In this document: positions 47,204-58,179 of the stretch, piece by piece | Position numbering within the stretch: position 1 is the first letter of the stretch | Layout: each line of letters begins with the position of its first letter | Source: Sycon ciliatum | Taxonomy: Eukaryota > Porifera > Calcarea > Leucosolenida > Sycettidae | NCBI RefSeq assembly: GCF_964019385.1 | Contig: NC_088645.1 | Coordinates: 20,187,158 to 20,251,157 of the forward strand | DNA length: 64,000 nt | Direction: 5' to 3' | Program-made: the position numbers and the translations under genes | Notes under the pieces: model-generated | Seen by the model: only the letters and a program-made list of their open reading frames with translations | What the model was told of the DNA's origin: nothing | The model's database searches: none

Positions 47204-47790
47204 TAGCTAGGTGTCAGGACGTCGAATGTCTCAGTACTCTTGTCAGTTTTGTGCCTAGTTATTGCACTTTCTGACTGTACATAGTATCCAGTTACAGTGA
47301 TGGAGAGTTACTCTTAACTCGTATCCATATGTCCTTTTCCTTTCCACATTTATTTATGGCTCAACATCCGAGTTTCAAATAATAAAAATATAATAATAGT
47401 AATAATTTGAAACTCGGGTACTGAGCCAATAATAAATGTAGAAAGGAAAAGGACATATGGAAACGAGTTTAAAAGAGTAACTCTTCACCACTGTAACTTG
47501 ATACTATACAGTCAGAAAGTGCAACAACTAGGCACAAAACTGACAGAGTACTGAGGCATTCGACGTCCTCACACATAGCTTCAACACATCTCCGTAGCGC
47601 TAACCGACAGCCTTCCAACTTGGAAGGTTCAAGGTTAAAGAAAGACCAAAGAGGGGAAGGCAAGCGCAACGAAAACGAGCACAAGCTAGAGTCCCAACGG
47701 AACAAAGAATGTCGATTGTTACTGGACGATGACGAGACCAGTAGGCGATTTGACAAAGCGGTCTAACTACAATTCGAAGCGGCATATGTC
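47204..47790. repeat. Hairpin repeat and extended CCTTCCAACTTGGAAGG copy
   Basis: 47204-47382 is the inverted copy of 47404-47590, around a short AT-rich loop. Arms share AGTTACTCTT, CATATGTCCTTTTCCTTT and CTCAGTACTCTGTCAG. The right arm continues to 47790 as a full copy of the 40260-40640 repeat. Confidence 0.75.
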
Positions 47791-47824
47791 TCGTTTCCAT
47801 ATGTCCTTTTCCTTTCTACTTTTA

Positions 47825-49260
47825 ATAATAATAATAGGTCTGACGGGGGTCGCCATGGCAGATAATAATGTTAAACAATGGCAATCACAGACAGGAAGCT
47901 GTCTCAGGGCAAGTTTCTATTTTAACATGAGGAGGATATGGTACGACGGTAGCTTTGAAGCTGCTGATAGACGACAGTACTCTGTACTCTGACTGCATCC
48001 GGTAGGATGTTCCAAAGGGCACTACCTCGGGAGGCAGGGCGAGATCGTCTGGCGCGGGATCGTGTAGCTGGCAGACGGAGCCCCCTGGCGAGATCCAGAC
48101 GCGTCCTAAAATCCGCGCAGCGTACGAAGAGCTCCTGGAAGGATGGACTCCCACTGGCGTGTATGCACCGCCAGACAAAGACCAGGACCTTCTGCCGATG
48201 TACTTCTCCAATCCTGAACACCTCCATGCGTTCCAGGAGAACCCTGGACGGCCATAAAAATGCTCTTGCCCCACGGTTTTGTGCTACTTGGAGCCGATCG
48301 GTCTGGGCCTGAGTGAGTCCTGGGCTAAAGGCAACGGACCTATACAGTAGATCCGGCATGATAGCTGCCTTGAAGAACAGCACACGGCTAGCAAGTGTGA
48401 CTTCCGTGTCTGCCACAGAGTTCCAATTTTCTTATTGGCTTTCGTGATGCTCGCATCGACCTGGGGCTGCCATGACTTGGGTACATCCAAGATGATGCCA
48501 AGGTAGCGGGCACTGGTGACGCTTGGCACGTGCGTGCAATCGCACTTTACCACAAAGTTGGGACTCTGGCCATGGGAACCTTCAAAGACAAGGAGCTGAC
48601 TCTTGGTGGCGTTGAGGATGAAACCAACTAGAGGCTAGCCAGCAAACTAGGCTACAGACGGCTGTTGTGAGCTCAGACGAAACGAGGTCAGCACTGCGGC
48701 GGCTGGAAGTCAAGTCTATATTGTCTGCAAACTGGATTGACATAGTCGGGGAGGTAACAGTCGGTTCGTCTCGAGTGTATATGCTGAAGAGCAGCGGCCC
48801 CAGGACCGAACCCTGCGGAACACCGCAGGTGCATGTAACAACCCTGCCGAGTCCGGTACCAGTGCGCACTTGCTGTTGGCGACTTGACAGGTAATGTTTG
48901 AACCAAGTCAGTGCTCCTCCAGTAAAGCCAATGTCAAAAAGGTCCCGGATAAGAATGCTATGGTTGACTTTATAGAAGCCTTTCTACATATCTAGTAGGC
49001 AGGTTGCCACAACTAGAACGTCGTCTCGCCCAATGTTGACTCTGTCAGATAGTAGGGCTAGAGCATCTTCCGTAGAGTGCTCATGACGGAACGCAAATTG
49101 GGTCACTGGCAAAATGCTCATCCGTGCGACATGTTTCACCAACGATTTCTGCACGACCATCTCAAGAATCTTGGACAGTATTGGTAGCAGTGATACCGGT
49201 CGGAATTTTTTTGGGAACAGAGGGATCGCCAGACTTGTGGAGCCGAGCAACGTGGGCTAA
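47825..49260 (-). mobile_element. 5'-truncated LINE remnant, minus strand
   Basis: Reverse-transcriptase pieces in several frames: FRPVSLLPILSKILE (about 49200), [18 protein letters not shown] then FADNIDL (about 48720-48830), ARYLGIILDVPKSW (about 48500), and a C-terminal part (MPDLLYRSVAFSPG; QVAQNRGARAFLWPS) to about 47930. FADN in place of FADD and many shifts show it is dead. The 3' end abuts an (ATT)n tract at 47820-47835, as with the other LINEs here. Confidence 0.75.
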
Positions 49261-49892
49261 TTCGTTGGTTCGTTGTTTCGGAAGTGAAAAGCTTCCGTTG
49301 TTAACACAACGAATTAAGTATAAAGTAAGTTGCGCAGTCAGTAAAACTAACCTAAATAAAATAAATTAAAATAAAAATCAAACCGAAAACTAAGTATCGG
49401 CGAATTCTGTGGACAGAATTTTGAGCAGAATGAGGGTTTCTGGAGATGGAGCAGACTTTGGCAGCAGAGCAGTTACTGGTAACCAGTTATTTTTACCTGA
49501 CAAGCTAAGGACTAAAGTAGTCCTGCACAGATACAACACAATTTTGACACCAGCTCCTGCCCAGGGCAATGGGCTTGCAACCCGCGACCGCTACATCTTC
49601 CAGCCAAACAAGCTGCCATTACAGCTGCTAGAATGGTAGATGTTCACCGATAGTGTACGAGTCGTAACCACGTCCTTGCTGGAGTCTGCATGCAAGTGTT
49701 TTCGTACACGTTAGTGCCATATGGAAGTGGAATCCGGATTGAGTGTTGATGCTCTCACTCTCAGTTTGAGGAAAGGAAAGGCAAAAGGTAATCTTTCAAT
49801 CCGCGATCATTCCCTTTGTCTGTGGATCGGATTTGGAGGCTGGAGTTTTGAGTTTGGTGAACAATGTCTAGTACTTGATGCTGTCCCCCGAT

Positions 49893-49908
49893 GTTCCCAA
49901 AAGGGAAC
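49893..49908. repeat. GTTCCCAAAAGGGAAC palindrome 1
   Basis: A 16-bp inverted repeat followed by ATATCTTTCC. Confidence 0.5.
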
Positions 49909-50237
49909 ATATCTTTCCCCATGCGATTTGGTCAAGGGAAATTCATTTTTCCTCCGCATTTTCTGTTTATATACATATCTAGAAGGCTGATTATCATGAA
50001 TCTTGGAATATTTGCTAGGCTTTTGAAATTTTCAAGTATCGGGATATAACGCGAAATGTCGTGAATTTTCGGTATTCGGCCGTACTTCAGAAATTGAGAA
50101 TTCTGGTGTGAAAAACAGTCTTTCTCAGAGTAATCCACACGTAAGAAGTGCACTCTGCTACTATGGCCACCCAACTGGCCTGAAGATTCACCGGAAATTT
50201 GATCATGGCACATAGAAACTCGCCGTCTTTCTTCGAT

Positions 50238-50253
50238 GTTCCCAAAAGGGAAC
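50238..50253. repeat. GTTCCCAAAAGGGAAC palindrome 2
   Basis: The same 16-mer, followed by GTTGGCCTGATCC, which is inverted next to palindrome 3. Confidence 0.5.
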
Positions 50254-51927
50254 GTTGGCCTGATCCTAGACCCAGATATACCTCATTTTCACCAGATTTC
50301 AGGAACCAGTATATCTAGCGCATATTCCTTGTTTGAAACATCCGTAAACGTGGATATATAACTGATGGAGCCTTTTTGATGTTTTGATGGTGATTGGACC
50401 GTCTCCATGGTAACCAAATATATTTGTGATTCAGTAGCATGCGGAATACAGCAATGCTGTGCGAGGCTGACATTTGCCAAAGTAAAGATTGCTAAACAGT
50501 CTCCAAAGGGATATACTTCTCGAAGTAGGTTTTCTTTTGTGAAACAAGATTCACTTGAACAATATTCAGCAAAGTGTGGATGCTTTATGGCGTTCTCCTG
50601 GACTTTCAATGATCTTTTCCTCCGCGCGGTTGCATTTTTGTCAGAAAATATCGCTTTGGCTGTAATGTGGTACGGCAGAGGGAAAGGTTTACAGTAGCAG
50701 AGTCCTTTCTGGACAGGGACTTAAAAGTGATTCCAATGGAAGCTAAGGACATTGTAGAGAACTCCAACACACTTCAGGACTTAGTCCTAGCGCCACCGAT
50801 TACTGGCAATCTGAAGGTAACCGCTATAGGGGTAAGGCATCCTGCAGCTCAGGAACTCGAAAAAGAAGTGGTGAGCACACTTGCTCTTTCTCTGAGCACT
50901 GCAAATTCACAACTGCATGGTGCTAATGATTCCGTGATTCTGATGCAGTGAATTTGCTGTGCCCAGGGAAAGAGCATGTGTGCTCACCACTTCTCGTTGA
51001 TCTGAACATGGACGATGAAATAGAGTAGTAATCAGATGATTCAACGGATGATAAGAGTTTCATCGAACTTGCAAGAGATATGGACCTAGACAACTACCAC
51101 GTGACGAATGGAGAGGATAATGATGTTGGTGCCTTTCCTGTTGATAGTGAGTACGACCGGGGAAAACCCTAACCCGCTGGAGCAACGCGTTGGGTGAAAT
51201 AGACTGGTGTTTATGATAGGCGTCCTGAAATTGAACCGGACAAATCCCTTCGCGATCGCCATGAGATCACTACATCATCACCCACTTGCCAATCGCGAGA
51301 TATACACACCCTGTACATCTCTAAACACTATTGGACGAGTAAATACTGCGCGATACCCGCGATACAGACAAGGCCAACATTAGCTCGGAGACCGACAATC
51401 TTGAGAGATTCCTTGTAATTCTTTTTGTCTGCCTCCACATTCTTACAACGGATCTGAGAGTGCCAATTTTTCAAGCAGCGGTAAGCCCCAAGCCGATGTC
51501 CTACATCCAGTTTCATCCCGAGATCGCCGTCCTATTGTATTATAGCGGACCCCGCCCAGAAGCACCAGTGTCTTGCTGTTGATGTGCAATACAAGCGCGT
51601 TTGACAACAAGAATGTGGACAACACAATGTTGTAGATGGTGCAGACAAACCACGATATGTTACTGTTCTAAGTGTGGAGTTCGACTGCATTTCGATCGAG
51701 GATCGAATGCCAGGGTGTATACGAGACGCGAGCGGTAGCAGCCGAAAACGCTAAAAAAACATTTCTGGACACTCATTGACGACTATTACATATTTTTTCT
51801 TCTCCATTACTGCTTGTTCATGTTTGCACTGCTCAACAAACACTTAGAAGACAACATAATCCATTGACTCATATTGCATCTTCCCTTCATAAAAACCAGG
51901 GTCATTTTGGCACGCGATCCGGCCAAC

Positions 51928-51943
51928 GTTCCCTTTTGGGAAC
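51928..51943. repeat. GTTCCCTTTTGGGAAC palindrome 3
   Basis: Reverse complement of the other two, preceded by GATCCGGCCAAC. With palindrome 2 it forms inverted ends 1.7 kb apart, possibly bounding a non-autonomous element. Confidence 0.5.
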
Positions 51944-52402
51944 ATATGAATATTTCCATAACGCATGGACATATTCAGTTCAAACTTATATACATGCTTA
52001 ATTGGTCCCATACAAGCCGAAACAAAAGAAAAAAAACAGCAAGAATACGCTGAATCCTTGTGACGGCCAAATTTAGGTTAAAAGATTCGCTAAAGCAGTC
52101 TAGACTATGGTCCGCTCCGGACAAGATTACCCTGAAGCTAAAACGATCTGAGTCGCCCAGGGGCAGAGTGCACAAGAGAACGTAAGCCCGGGTAAAGTTT
52201 TGCGAAGCAGAGGCCGGTCGAGATCGCGAGCGAAATGCTCGTTGTGTTGGCTGGTAAGCTACAGTAATGTTTGCCACACCATGATCGCTCGGGAAATGAG
52301 CATAACGACTCCTATCCCTGGTTCGAAGCATTGTACCGTTCACGCTAAGTCCAATGGTGCTCGTACCCTAGGCGGTAGATCTACGTACAAGTATGACGTA
52401 TG

Positions 52403-52435
52403 TACCAGGGAGTAGTACTTTACTACTCCCTGGTA
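52403..52435. other. Perfect hairpin, 15-bp stem
   Basis: TACCAGGGAGTAGTA and its exact complement around CTT. It resembles the CAGGGAGTC hairpin at 42667. Role unknown. Confidence 0.6.
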
Positions 52436-52975
52436 TGTACTGTCGTGGACATAGAAATCCGGTCGCACGTCTAGCGGTCCCAGAGCGCTGGCCATGCAGC
52501 CGTGGGTAAGCAGTCCACACATGCTGCAGCCCGCTGATCGCATCGGATCAAGCGCTGTTGACATGTTCTGTACGCGCTGAGGGCGCCGGCCCCGGTCAAT
52601 CGATCGGATTTCCATGTCCACGACAGTACTACAACTACAAGTACACAATGTACAAGTCAACGAGTTACGTAGCATAGTCTACATCATGGTCTATTGAGTT
52701 CATGACTGCCATAGCATGAGATCGTGCTGCTCCATGAAATCCCACCTGTGCACCCCAACCTGCACTACAATAATATCGGCTACTATTAATAAACTTTGTT
52801 CTCCACAATGCTACATGCTGTCAGCCAACAACATACCGGAGTACTAGTAATCGTATCGAGTACTTAACCAATACTTAAAATAATATTATAGTACCAATGT
52901 TTGATGGCGGAGTGAACTACCGTCAGCTCTCACTCTTGTGAGAGTACTCGTTCTTCCAGCAATGTGCTGAGCCTG

Positions 52976-55936
52976 ATGAGCGGCGGTGACGCTAGAGATG
53001 AGGGATGTTGTTCTGTTTTTAGGAGACATGGCTCGGGCAAACCCCGGTGCCGAGCGGGAACGTTCAATGCTCGCTCGTTGAGAAGTAAAATAAAGAAACA
53101 ACTTATTATTCAGGACTTTGAACAATACGACCTAGACGTGCTCGGAGTGACTGAGACCTGGATTGACGGAAATGGAGTTGACACAATGGACAACGGACAT
53201 GTCATGTATCGCTCTGGAGGGTCGTCTGGTCGTGCCGGTGTTGGAATACTTATCCACAAACGGCTAAAAAATAATATTGTCTCGTACAAATTCTACTCGG
53301 AACGAATCATCTCGATCCGACTCGCTATAAATCCGCGCAGGGACAGCAGAACAGTTACCGTCGTGTGCTGCTATGCTCCAACCCTGCAGCGCTCTACAAA
53401 ATATCCTGCTGAAGCTGACAGCTTCTACTCCGTCCTGAGTTCCATTGCAGGCCAAGTGAAACGGAGAGATGAACTGTGGATACTTGGAGATTTTAACGCC
53501 AAAGTAGGAAGCTCGGTCGGAGGGAGAAGTGGCCCAGTAGGTTCTTACTCCAAACATACATCTAACAATGCCAATGGTGATAGACTCTTAGACCTGTGTG
53601 GTGAGCATGGGCTGGTGCTTTGCAACACTCTGTTCAAGCACAAATTACAGCATCGCTCCACATGGTTTGCAGATGGATTGACATACTCTGACGGCCGTGC
53701 GGTGCGGAATATGATTGATTTCATCGCAGTGAAGACTGGTGGACTAACATCAGTGACCAATGCAAGATCATATGGAGGATTCCGCACCAGATCGGATCAT
53801 CATCCGGTAATTGCCGACTTTCGTCTCTCATTTGGACCAGCGAAGCCTGCGCCAAAGTCTAAGGAGCGATGCTTCTCCAAATACAACCAACCTACAGAGA
53901 TAACCAGGAAACTCTATCAGTCAGCACTACTTAAAAATCTTCCGGAGATCCAGCTCTCCCAAGTATCGCCTCAAGTTATTGATAACCTGTGGGATGGCTT
54001 TGTGACGGTTGTGCATGGTGCAGCTCTAGGTGCATTTGGGAGGGCAAAGGTTGGACACAAGTCGGTCCGCAGCATGAGTACTGAAGTGTCTACGCTGTCG
54101 CAACGGCAGAAAGAGCTTCACATCGAGAAGGATGCGGAACGTGATCCTGAAAGACGGCAACAGCTAGCAAGAGAACGCAATCAAATACTGCATAAAATAC
54201 GATCAATATTACGAAAGGAGGGTGACCAATTTTGGCAGGAGAAAGCAACAGAAGCAGATGCATTACGGCCCGACGCACGGTCATACTACAATGCAATTCG
54301 TAACATCCGCCAACTTCGTTCCTCAGTCAGCCAGCCACCTGTCAGACTTGCAAACAAAGATGGTGAAATCATGGCGGACGTCCAATGGAATCTCGATGAA
54401 TTCCGCAAGTATTACTTGTCCGTATTCCATCGCGATGACGTCCCTGCTGCAGTCGACCACCCAGCAGATGGAGAGGTAACACCTGATGAGGAGCCATTTA
54501 CTCAGGAAGAAGTTCGAGCAGCAATCTCACGGCAAAAACCGGGTGGTGCTGTTGGACAGGATGGAGTTTCCGCTGTTTTGCTGCAGGCCGGTAAAGATGC
54601 AATCACCACTTGGTTAACAACATTCTTCAACGCTGTTCAACTGGCAAAGTATTGTCCAGAAGACCTCAGACGCGGTTTGATCGTGCCCATATATAAGCCA
54701 AATAAGCCTCCCGGCTTCCCCAAAAGTTACCGACCAGTTATGCTTCTGTCGGTGATCAGAAAGGTCCTGACCCGTATTCTCACACAGCGCTGCACTACAT
54801 TCGTGGACTCCTTTGTGCCTGAAAGCCAGGCTGGCTTCCGCCCTGGGCGGTCAACTGCGGACGGAGTATTCTTCACAAGAATGATGTGCGAGAGGGCCTT
54901 GCTAGGAGACTGGAGTTACTCAGCGGCGCTTTTAGATTTCAGTGGCGCATTTGATACAATAATCAGGCAGACTGCTGTTGACCGTCTGGCTTCGGCAGGT
55001 GCACATGTTAGCACTATTCAGCAACTAGTCTCCGAAACCTCTGCTTGCGTGAAGCTGGGAAAGCAGCTCAGTCAGTCATTTCCAACTAATGTTGGAGTGG
55101 TGCAGGGGGACCCCCTGTCACCCCTTATGTATATTGTCTACGCAGAAGGTGCAATGCAGAGGATCAGAGAAGCCTGCCCAGAACAAGTCAATCTACCTAC
55201 TAAGTTCACCCTGTATGCAGATGATACAACAGTGCATGACCACAGCCGGACAGCAGTTGAAGCAACCGTAGAGAAATGCGAACCCATCTTCGCAGAAGAC
55301 AACTTAAAACTAAACATCAGCAAAACACAATTTGTAACAGCTACAAAGTCAGATTCCTCCTGGAGGTCGGTCAAACTGTTGGGTTCTCGTCTGGGGTCAG
55401 CGGAGGACATTGATGCACGTATCATAGCAGCGAACCGGGCATTTTCCAGTGTATCATGGAAACGCCATACCCAGCAGTCCCGCTTAAGCATGTTCAACTG
55501 TCTCATTTTGCCAGTTCTCCTATATAACTGCGCGCTATGGACTCTAACAAAAGCCTTAGAAAGCAAAATTGATGTATGGCACCGCCGTAAACTCAGATAC
55601 ATACTTGGAATCATCTTTCCCAATAAAATTTCGAATAATGCTCTTTATGCTAAAACTGCTCAATGCCCAATAAGTGCAGTCTGTAGACGCCGGCGCTTAT
55701 TATGGTTTGGACATGTCATTCGTGAAGGGAAGGACGCTGTGTCCTACAAAGCCCTTCACATGGCAATGAATATAACAGATATAAAGAAGCCCAGAGGTCG
55801 CCCAGTGACCAGATGGGTAGACAACATTAGGAATGACCTTTTACTTCTCAATATGTCTCTTTTGGAAGCGGAGCAACTTGCCTCAGACAGAACGCACTGG
55901 CTCGACGTTGTCGACAGATGCATGACCCTCATTTGA
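52976..55936 (+). CDS. Full-length APE-RT polyprotein of a single-ORF LINE (RTE-like)
   Basis: 986 aa from the ATG at 52976, uninterrupted. It encodes the retrotransposon's endonuclease and reverse transcriptase. N-terminal endonuclease: TFNARSLRSK, VTETWI, LGDFNAKVG (about residue 170) and SDHHPVIADF (about 273). RT: YRPVMLLSVIRKVL, QAGFRPGRST, LLDFSGAFDT (about 652), VVQGDPLSPLMY and LYADDTTVHD (YADD about 747). The C-terminal end has WFGHVIREG and RGRPVTRWVDNIRNDL, common in RTE-type LINEs. The stop is followed by an (ATT)n tract at 55967-55980. An open frame of this length suggests recent activity. A more upstream start in frame (GTG at 52964) is less likely. Confidence 0.9.
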   Translation: MSGGDARDEGCCSVFRRHGSGKPRCRAGTFNARSLRSKIKKQLIIQDFEQYDLDVLGVTETWIDGNGVDTMDNGHVMYRSGGSSGRAGVGILIHKRLKNNIVSYKFYSERIISIRLAINPRRDSRTVTVVCCYAPTLQRSTKYPAEADSFYSVLSSIAGQVKRRDELWILGDFNAKVGSSVGGRSGPVGSYSKHTSNNANGDRLLDLCGEHGLVLCNTLFKHKLQHRSTWFADGLTYSDGRAVRNMIDFIAVKTGGLTSVTNARSYGGFRTRSDHHPVIADFRLSFGPAKPAPKSKERCFSKYNQPTEITRKLYQSALLKNLPEIQLSQVSPQVIDNLWDGFVTVVHGAALGAFGRAKVGHKSVRSMSTEVSTLSQRQKELHIEKDAERDPERRQQLARERNQILHKIRSILRKEGDQFWQEKATEADALRPDARSYYNAIRNIRQLRSSVSQPPVRLANKDGEIMADVQWNLDEFRKYYLSVFHRDDVPAAVDHPADGEVTPDEEPFTQEEVRAAISRQKPGGAVGQDGVSAVLLQAGKDAITTWLTTFFNAVQLAKYCPEDLRRGLIVPIYKPNKPPGFPKSYRPVMLLSVIRKVLTRILTQRCTTFVDSFVPESQAGFRPGRSTADGVFFTRMMCERALLGDWSYSAALLDFSGAFDTIIRQTAVDRLASAGAHVSTIQQLVSETSACVKLGKQLSQSFPTNVGVVQGDPLSPLMYIVYAEGAMQRIREACPEQVNLPTKFTLYADDTTVHDHSRTAVEATVEKCEPIFAEDNLKLNISKTQFVTATKSDSSWRSVKLLGSRLGSAEDIDARIIAANRAFSSVSWKRHTQQSRLSMFNCLILPVLLYNCALWTLTKALESKIDVWHRRKLRYILGIIFPNKISNNALYAKTAQCPISAVCRRRRLLWFGHVIREGKDAVSYKALHMAMNITDIKKPRGRPVTRWVDNIRNDLLLLNMSLLEAEQLASDRTHWLDVVDRCMTLI

Positions 55937-56462
55937 TTTTTCATATGAGCTATATGCGTGCTGTACTATTATTATTATTAAAACAGCAGAGGTCTTTTGG
56001 CTTAGGTCCAGCCTGAACTTCTCCCTCAGCTGCAGCTGACGAACAGTTACATACTGACACGACCTCGGGCTATGTGAGAGTGGGTGGGCCGCGCGCGGGG
56101 CATCTGGCTTGCCTACACAGTGGTTGATTGTGCTCTATTGTAGAGTAATAGCCGGCGCATAGCCAAGAATGGAACGACTACGTACAGTGGCTCATCGCCG
56201 GCAACGAAGCTAGCTATGACTTTTGTCATGAGCGTGAGTATGACTATGAGCAAGCGGTACTCAAATAAAATGCTCTGCTTTGGAAGATAAATTTCAGTCA
56301 ACATCACTTTCTTGGAGATGAGAAAGTAAGTTAGTTGTTGTCTGTCAATGTTGTTGCGCTACTTGCAGTGTTTGCAATAGAGTTCTACCGCTACGACTAG
56401 AAGGGAAGGGAAGTGTTAGTTAGGGTGCTATCGTAGCTCATCATCAACTAAAGGCCTTGATC

Positions 56463-57071
56463 ATGGACGCTACTAGCCGATCTCCATCAAACCAGGAAGG
56501 CGATAAACTCGTTGCAGCTACTGCGTCGGCTACTGGGACTGTGGGTCGTGTGGCAGCAGCCTACATGGCGTCCCTGCCTGCATGTGCTTTGCTGCAACAT
56601 GAGCCAACCGTAAGTCGTCCGCCCTGCTCACGTTGCCCATACGGCGAAACTAGGCCCGGTAAGCTACTTGACTGTTCGCACAAGATCTGCAGAGACTGTT
56701 TGCCGCTGGCAATTGAGGACGACGGCAGGATCAAGTGTCACATGTGTTGCAAGGTTACACCATGTACCCCGCCTGGCTGGGGACACGACCAGTTGCTGGT
56801 CGATGATGCTATGTTCGATCGTGTTCATCGAGAGCTGACAGTGAAGTTGCCTGCTCCAGTGGATGGAGAAGCCAAGAAGCCTGGGCAGACCCAGGGAGAG
56901 CCTCAATCCCTGTCGCCAGGTATCAGAGAATATCAGAGTAGTTATTTTTGTCCACTGCACTGCTGGAGGCCAATAACCAATTACTGTCAAACATGCCAGG
57001 AAGTACTGTGCGACCTATGCATCGGATCAAGCATTGCAACCCTACCCGATCTCCCTTTGGTGCGTCCATAG
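56463..57071 (+). CDS. TRIM-like RING/B-box protein
   Basis: 202 aa from ATG (MDATSRSPSNQEGDK). Residues about 57-100 hold a Cys/His array (CSRCPYGETRPGKLLDCSHKICRDCL...CHMCC), a plausible RING, which in TRIM proteins acts as a ubiquitin ligase domain. Residues about 160-190 hold a B-box-like YFCPLHCWRPITNYCQTCQEVLCDLC. Right after LCIGSS the text departs from the 28.9-kb copy, which continues with NNHETH (the rest of the B-box), and ends in ATLPDLPLVRP*. The gene therefore looks 3'-truncated at a breakpoint near 57028, or an intron begins there. The 5' flank (CTCATCATCAACTAAAGGCC) is shared with the broken copy. Confidence 0.6.
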   Translation: MDATSRSPSNQEGDKLVAATASATGTVGRVAAAYMASLPACALLQHEPTVSRPPCSRCPYGETRPGKLLDCSHKICRDCLPLAIEDDGRIKCHMCCKVTPCTPPGWGHDQLLVDDAMFDRVHRELTVKLPAPVDGEAKKPGQTQGEPQSLSPGIREYQSSYFCPLHCWRPITNYCQTCQEVLCDLCIGSSIATLPDLPLVRP

Positions 57072-58179
57072 TCCCAGCTATGAAGCCGAGACCTGAAGAA
57101 AAATATCGCTAATGTGGAAGCATGATGCGATGGTCCAGTTCAGTTACTGATATCATCGCTCAAGAATCACTATCTCATTGCAAACATGCTGTAATACTGG
57201 CTGTATAAATTGCCGAATGAAACACCATCAGTAGACAGTAGCCCACTTTTAGCACTCAATCAGCTGACAAAGTTCTTCGGCTTGCCAGAATTATCTCTAT
57301 GATTGTACAAACGTAGCATTGATGTTAATCAATGCTACGTTTTAAGCATTAAAAATGCTTATGAACGTTATGAGCAGAAACTGGACTGTGTCAGAGTTTG
57401 TTAAAAAGATGTGTGTGAGGGGGGGGGGGGGGGTCAGAGATCTTCCTCTGCATCACTGCAACTTCGGAAAGCAATAATAATACAGGACTGCCCTGTGCCC
57501 AGTCATCCCACAGCACATCCAGGGACCTGGCAGCAACCATGACGATGCAGAAGGGACTTCCCTTGTGTAGAGCAGGCGTAGTGAAACTGTCCTCGCTGGA
57601 CGTGCACTGCACTGCACGGTAGCATGCCTGGGAACATCACACAGCTTTGATTCTCAGCAGATCTCTGCAAAAGCAAACAAAGATCAAAGAGAAAAATGAA
57701 GTTTGTGGGGAGAACAAAAAAAATTACTATGATACCATATTTTCCGGTGTATTAAAAAAATCACGGTTCGCGTGAGGTGAGACTCGGCTGGTAAATTCAC
57801 CCAAACAAACGTCAGTGCGGCTTTTAGTACAACGATTGAATTTACCATGGAATACAGGGTAGATGTCTATATTTGGTGACAAAACTCTGAGTGCAATTCA
57901 AACTCCAGTGCGGCTGGTGCTCTATAGTCCATTCATAAAAGAATGGGTCCTGGCTCTAGCAAGCTCCCGAATTTGGCGATTTTTTCGTGATTTTATCACA
58001 TATCCGTAGGGGATTGCTGAAAATAATTGTATGAAAAACTCCCAATTTGACCCAGTTATGGCCAAAAGCTAGAAGTCAATCTTTTTATGAATGAACTGTA
58101 GTGTGGCTTCTACTCCAGAAAATGCTGTACTTTAAAACACCCTAAACCTGACATGGCTGGGCTGAACAGATTCATTAAA
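57072..58179. other. Intergenic, no gene seen
   Basis: It contains a G run at about 57419-57432 and an inverted pair (ATTGATGTTAATCAATG; AACGTAGCATTGAT...ATCAATGCTACGTT, about 57310-57340). No coding feature is recognised. Confidence 0.4.

Larger units (their letters stand above)
49261..52960. other. Long region without a recognised gene
   Basis: Open stretches near 49409-49639, 50667-50951 (VAESFLDRDLKVIPMEAKDIVENSNTL...) and about 51015-51160 (an acidic SDDSTDDKSFIELARDMDLDNY frame) may be pieces of a dead gene or transposon. None shows a family I know. Three palindromes of the form GTTCCCNNNNGGGAAC lie at 49893, 50238 and 51928. Confidence 0.4.
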
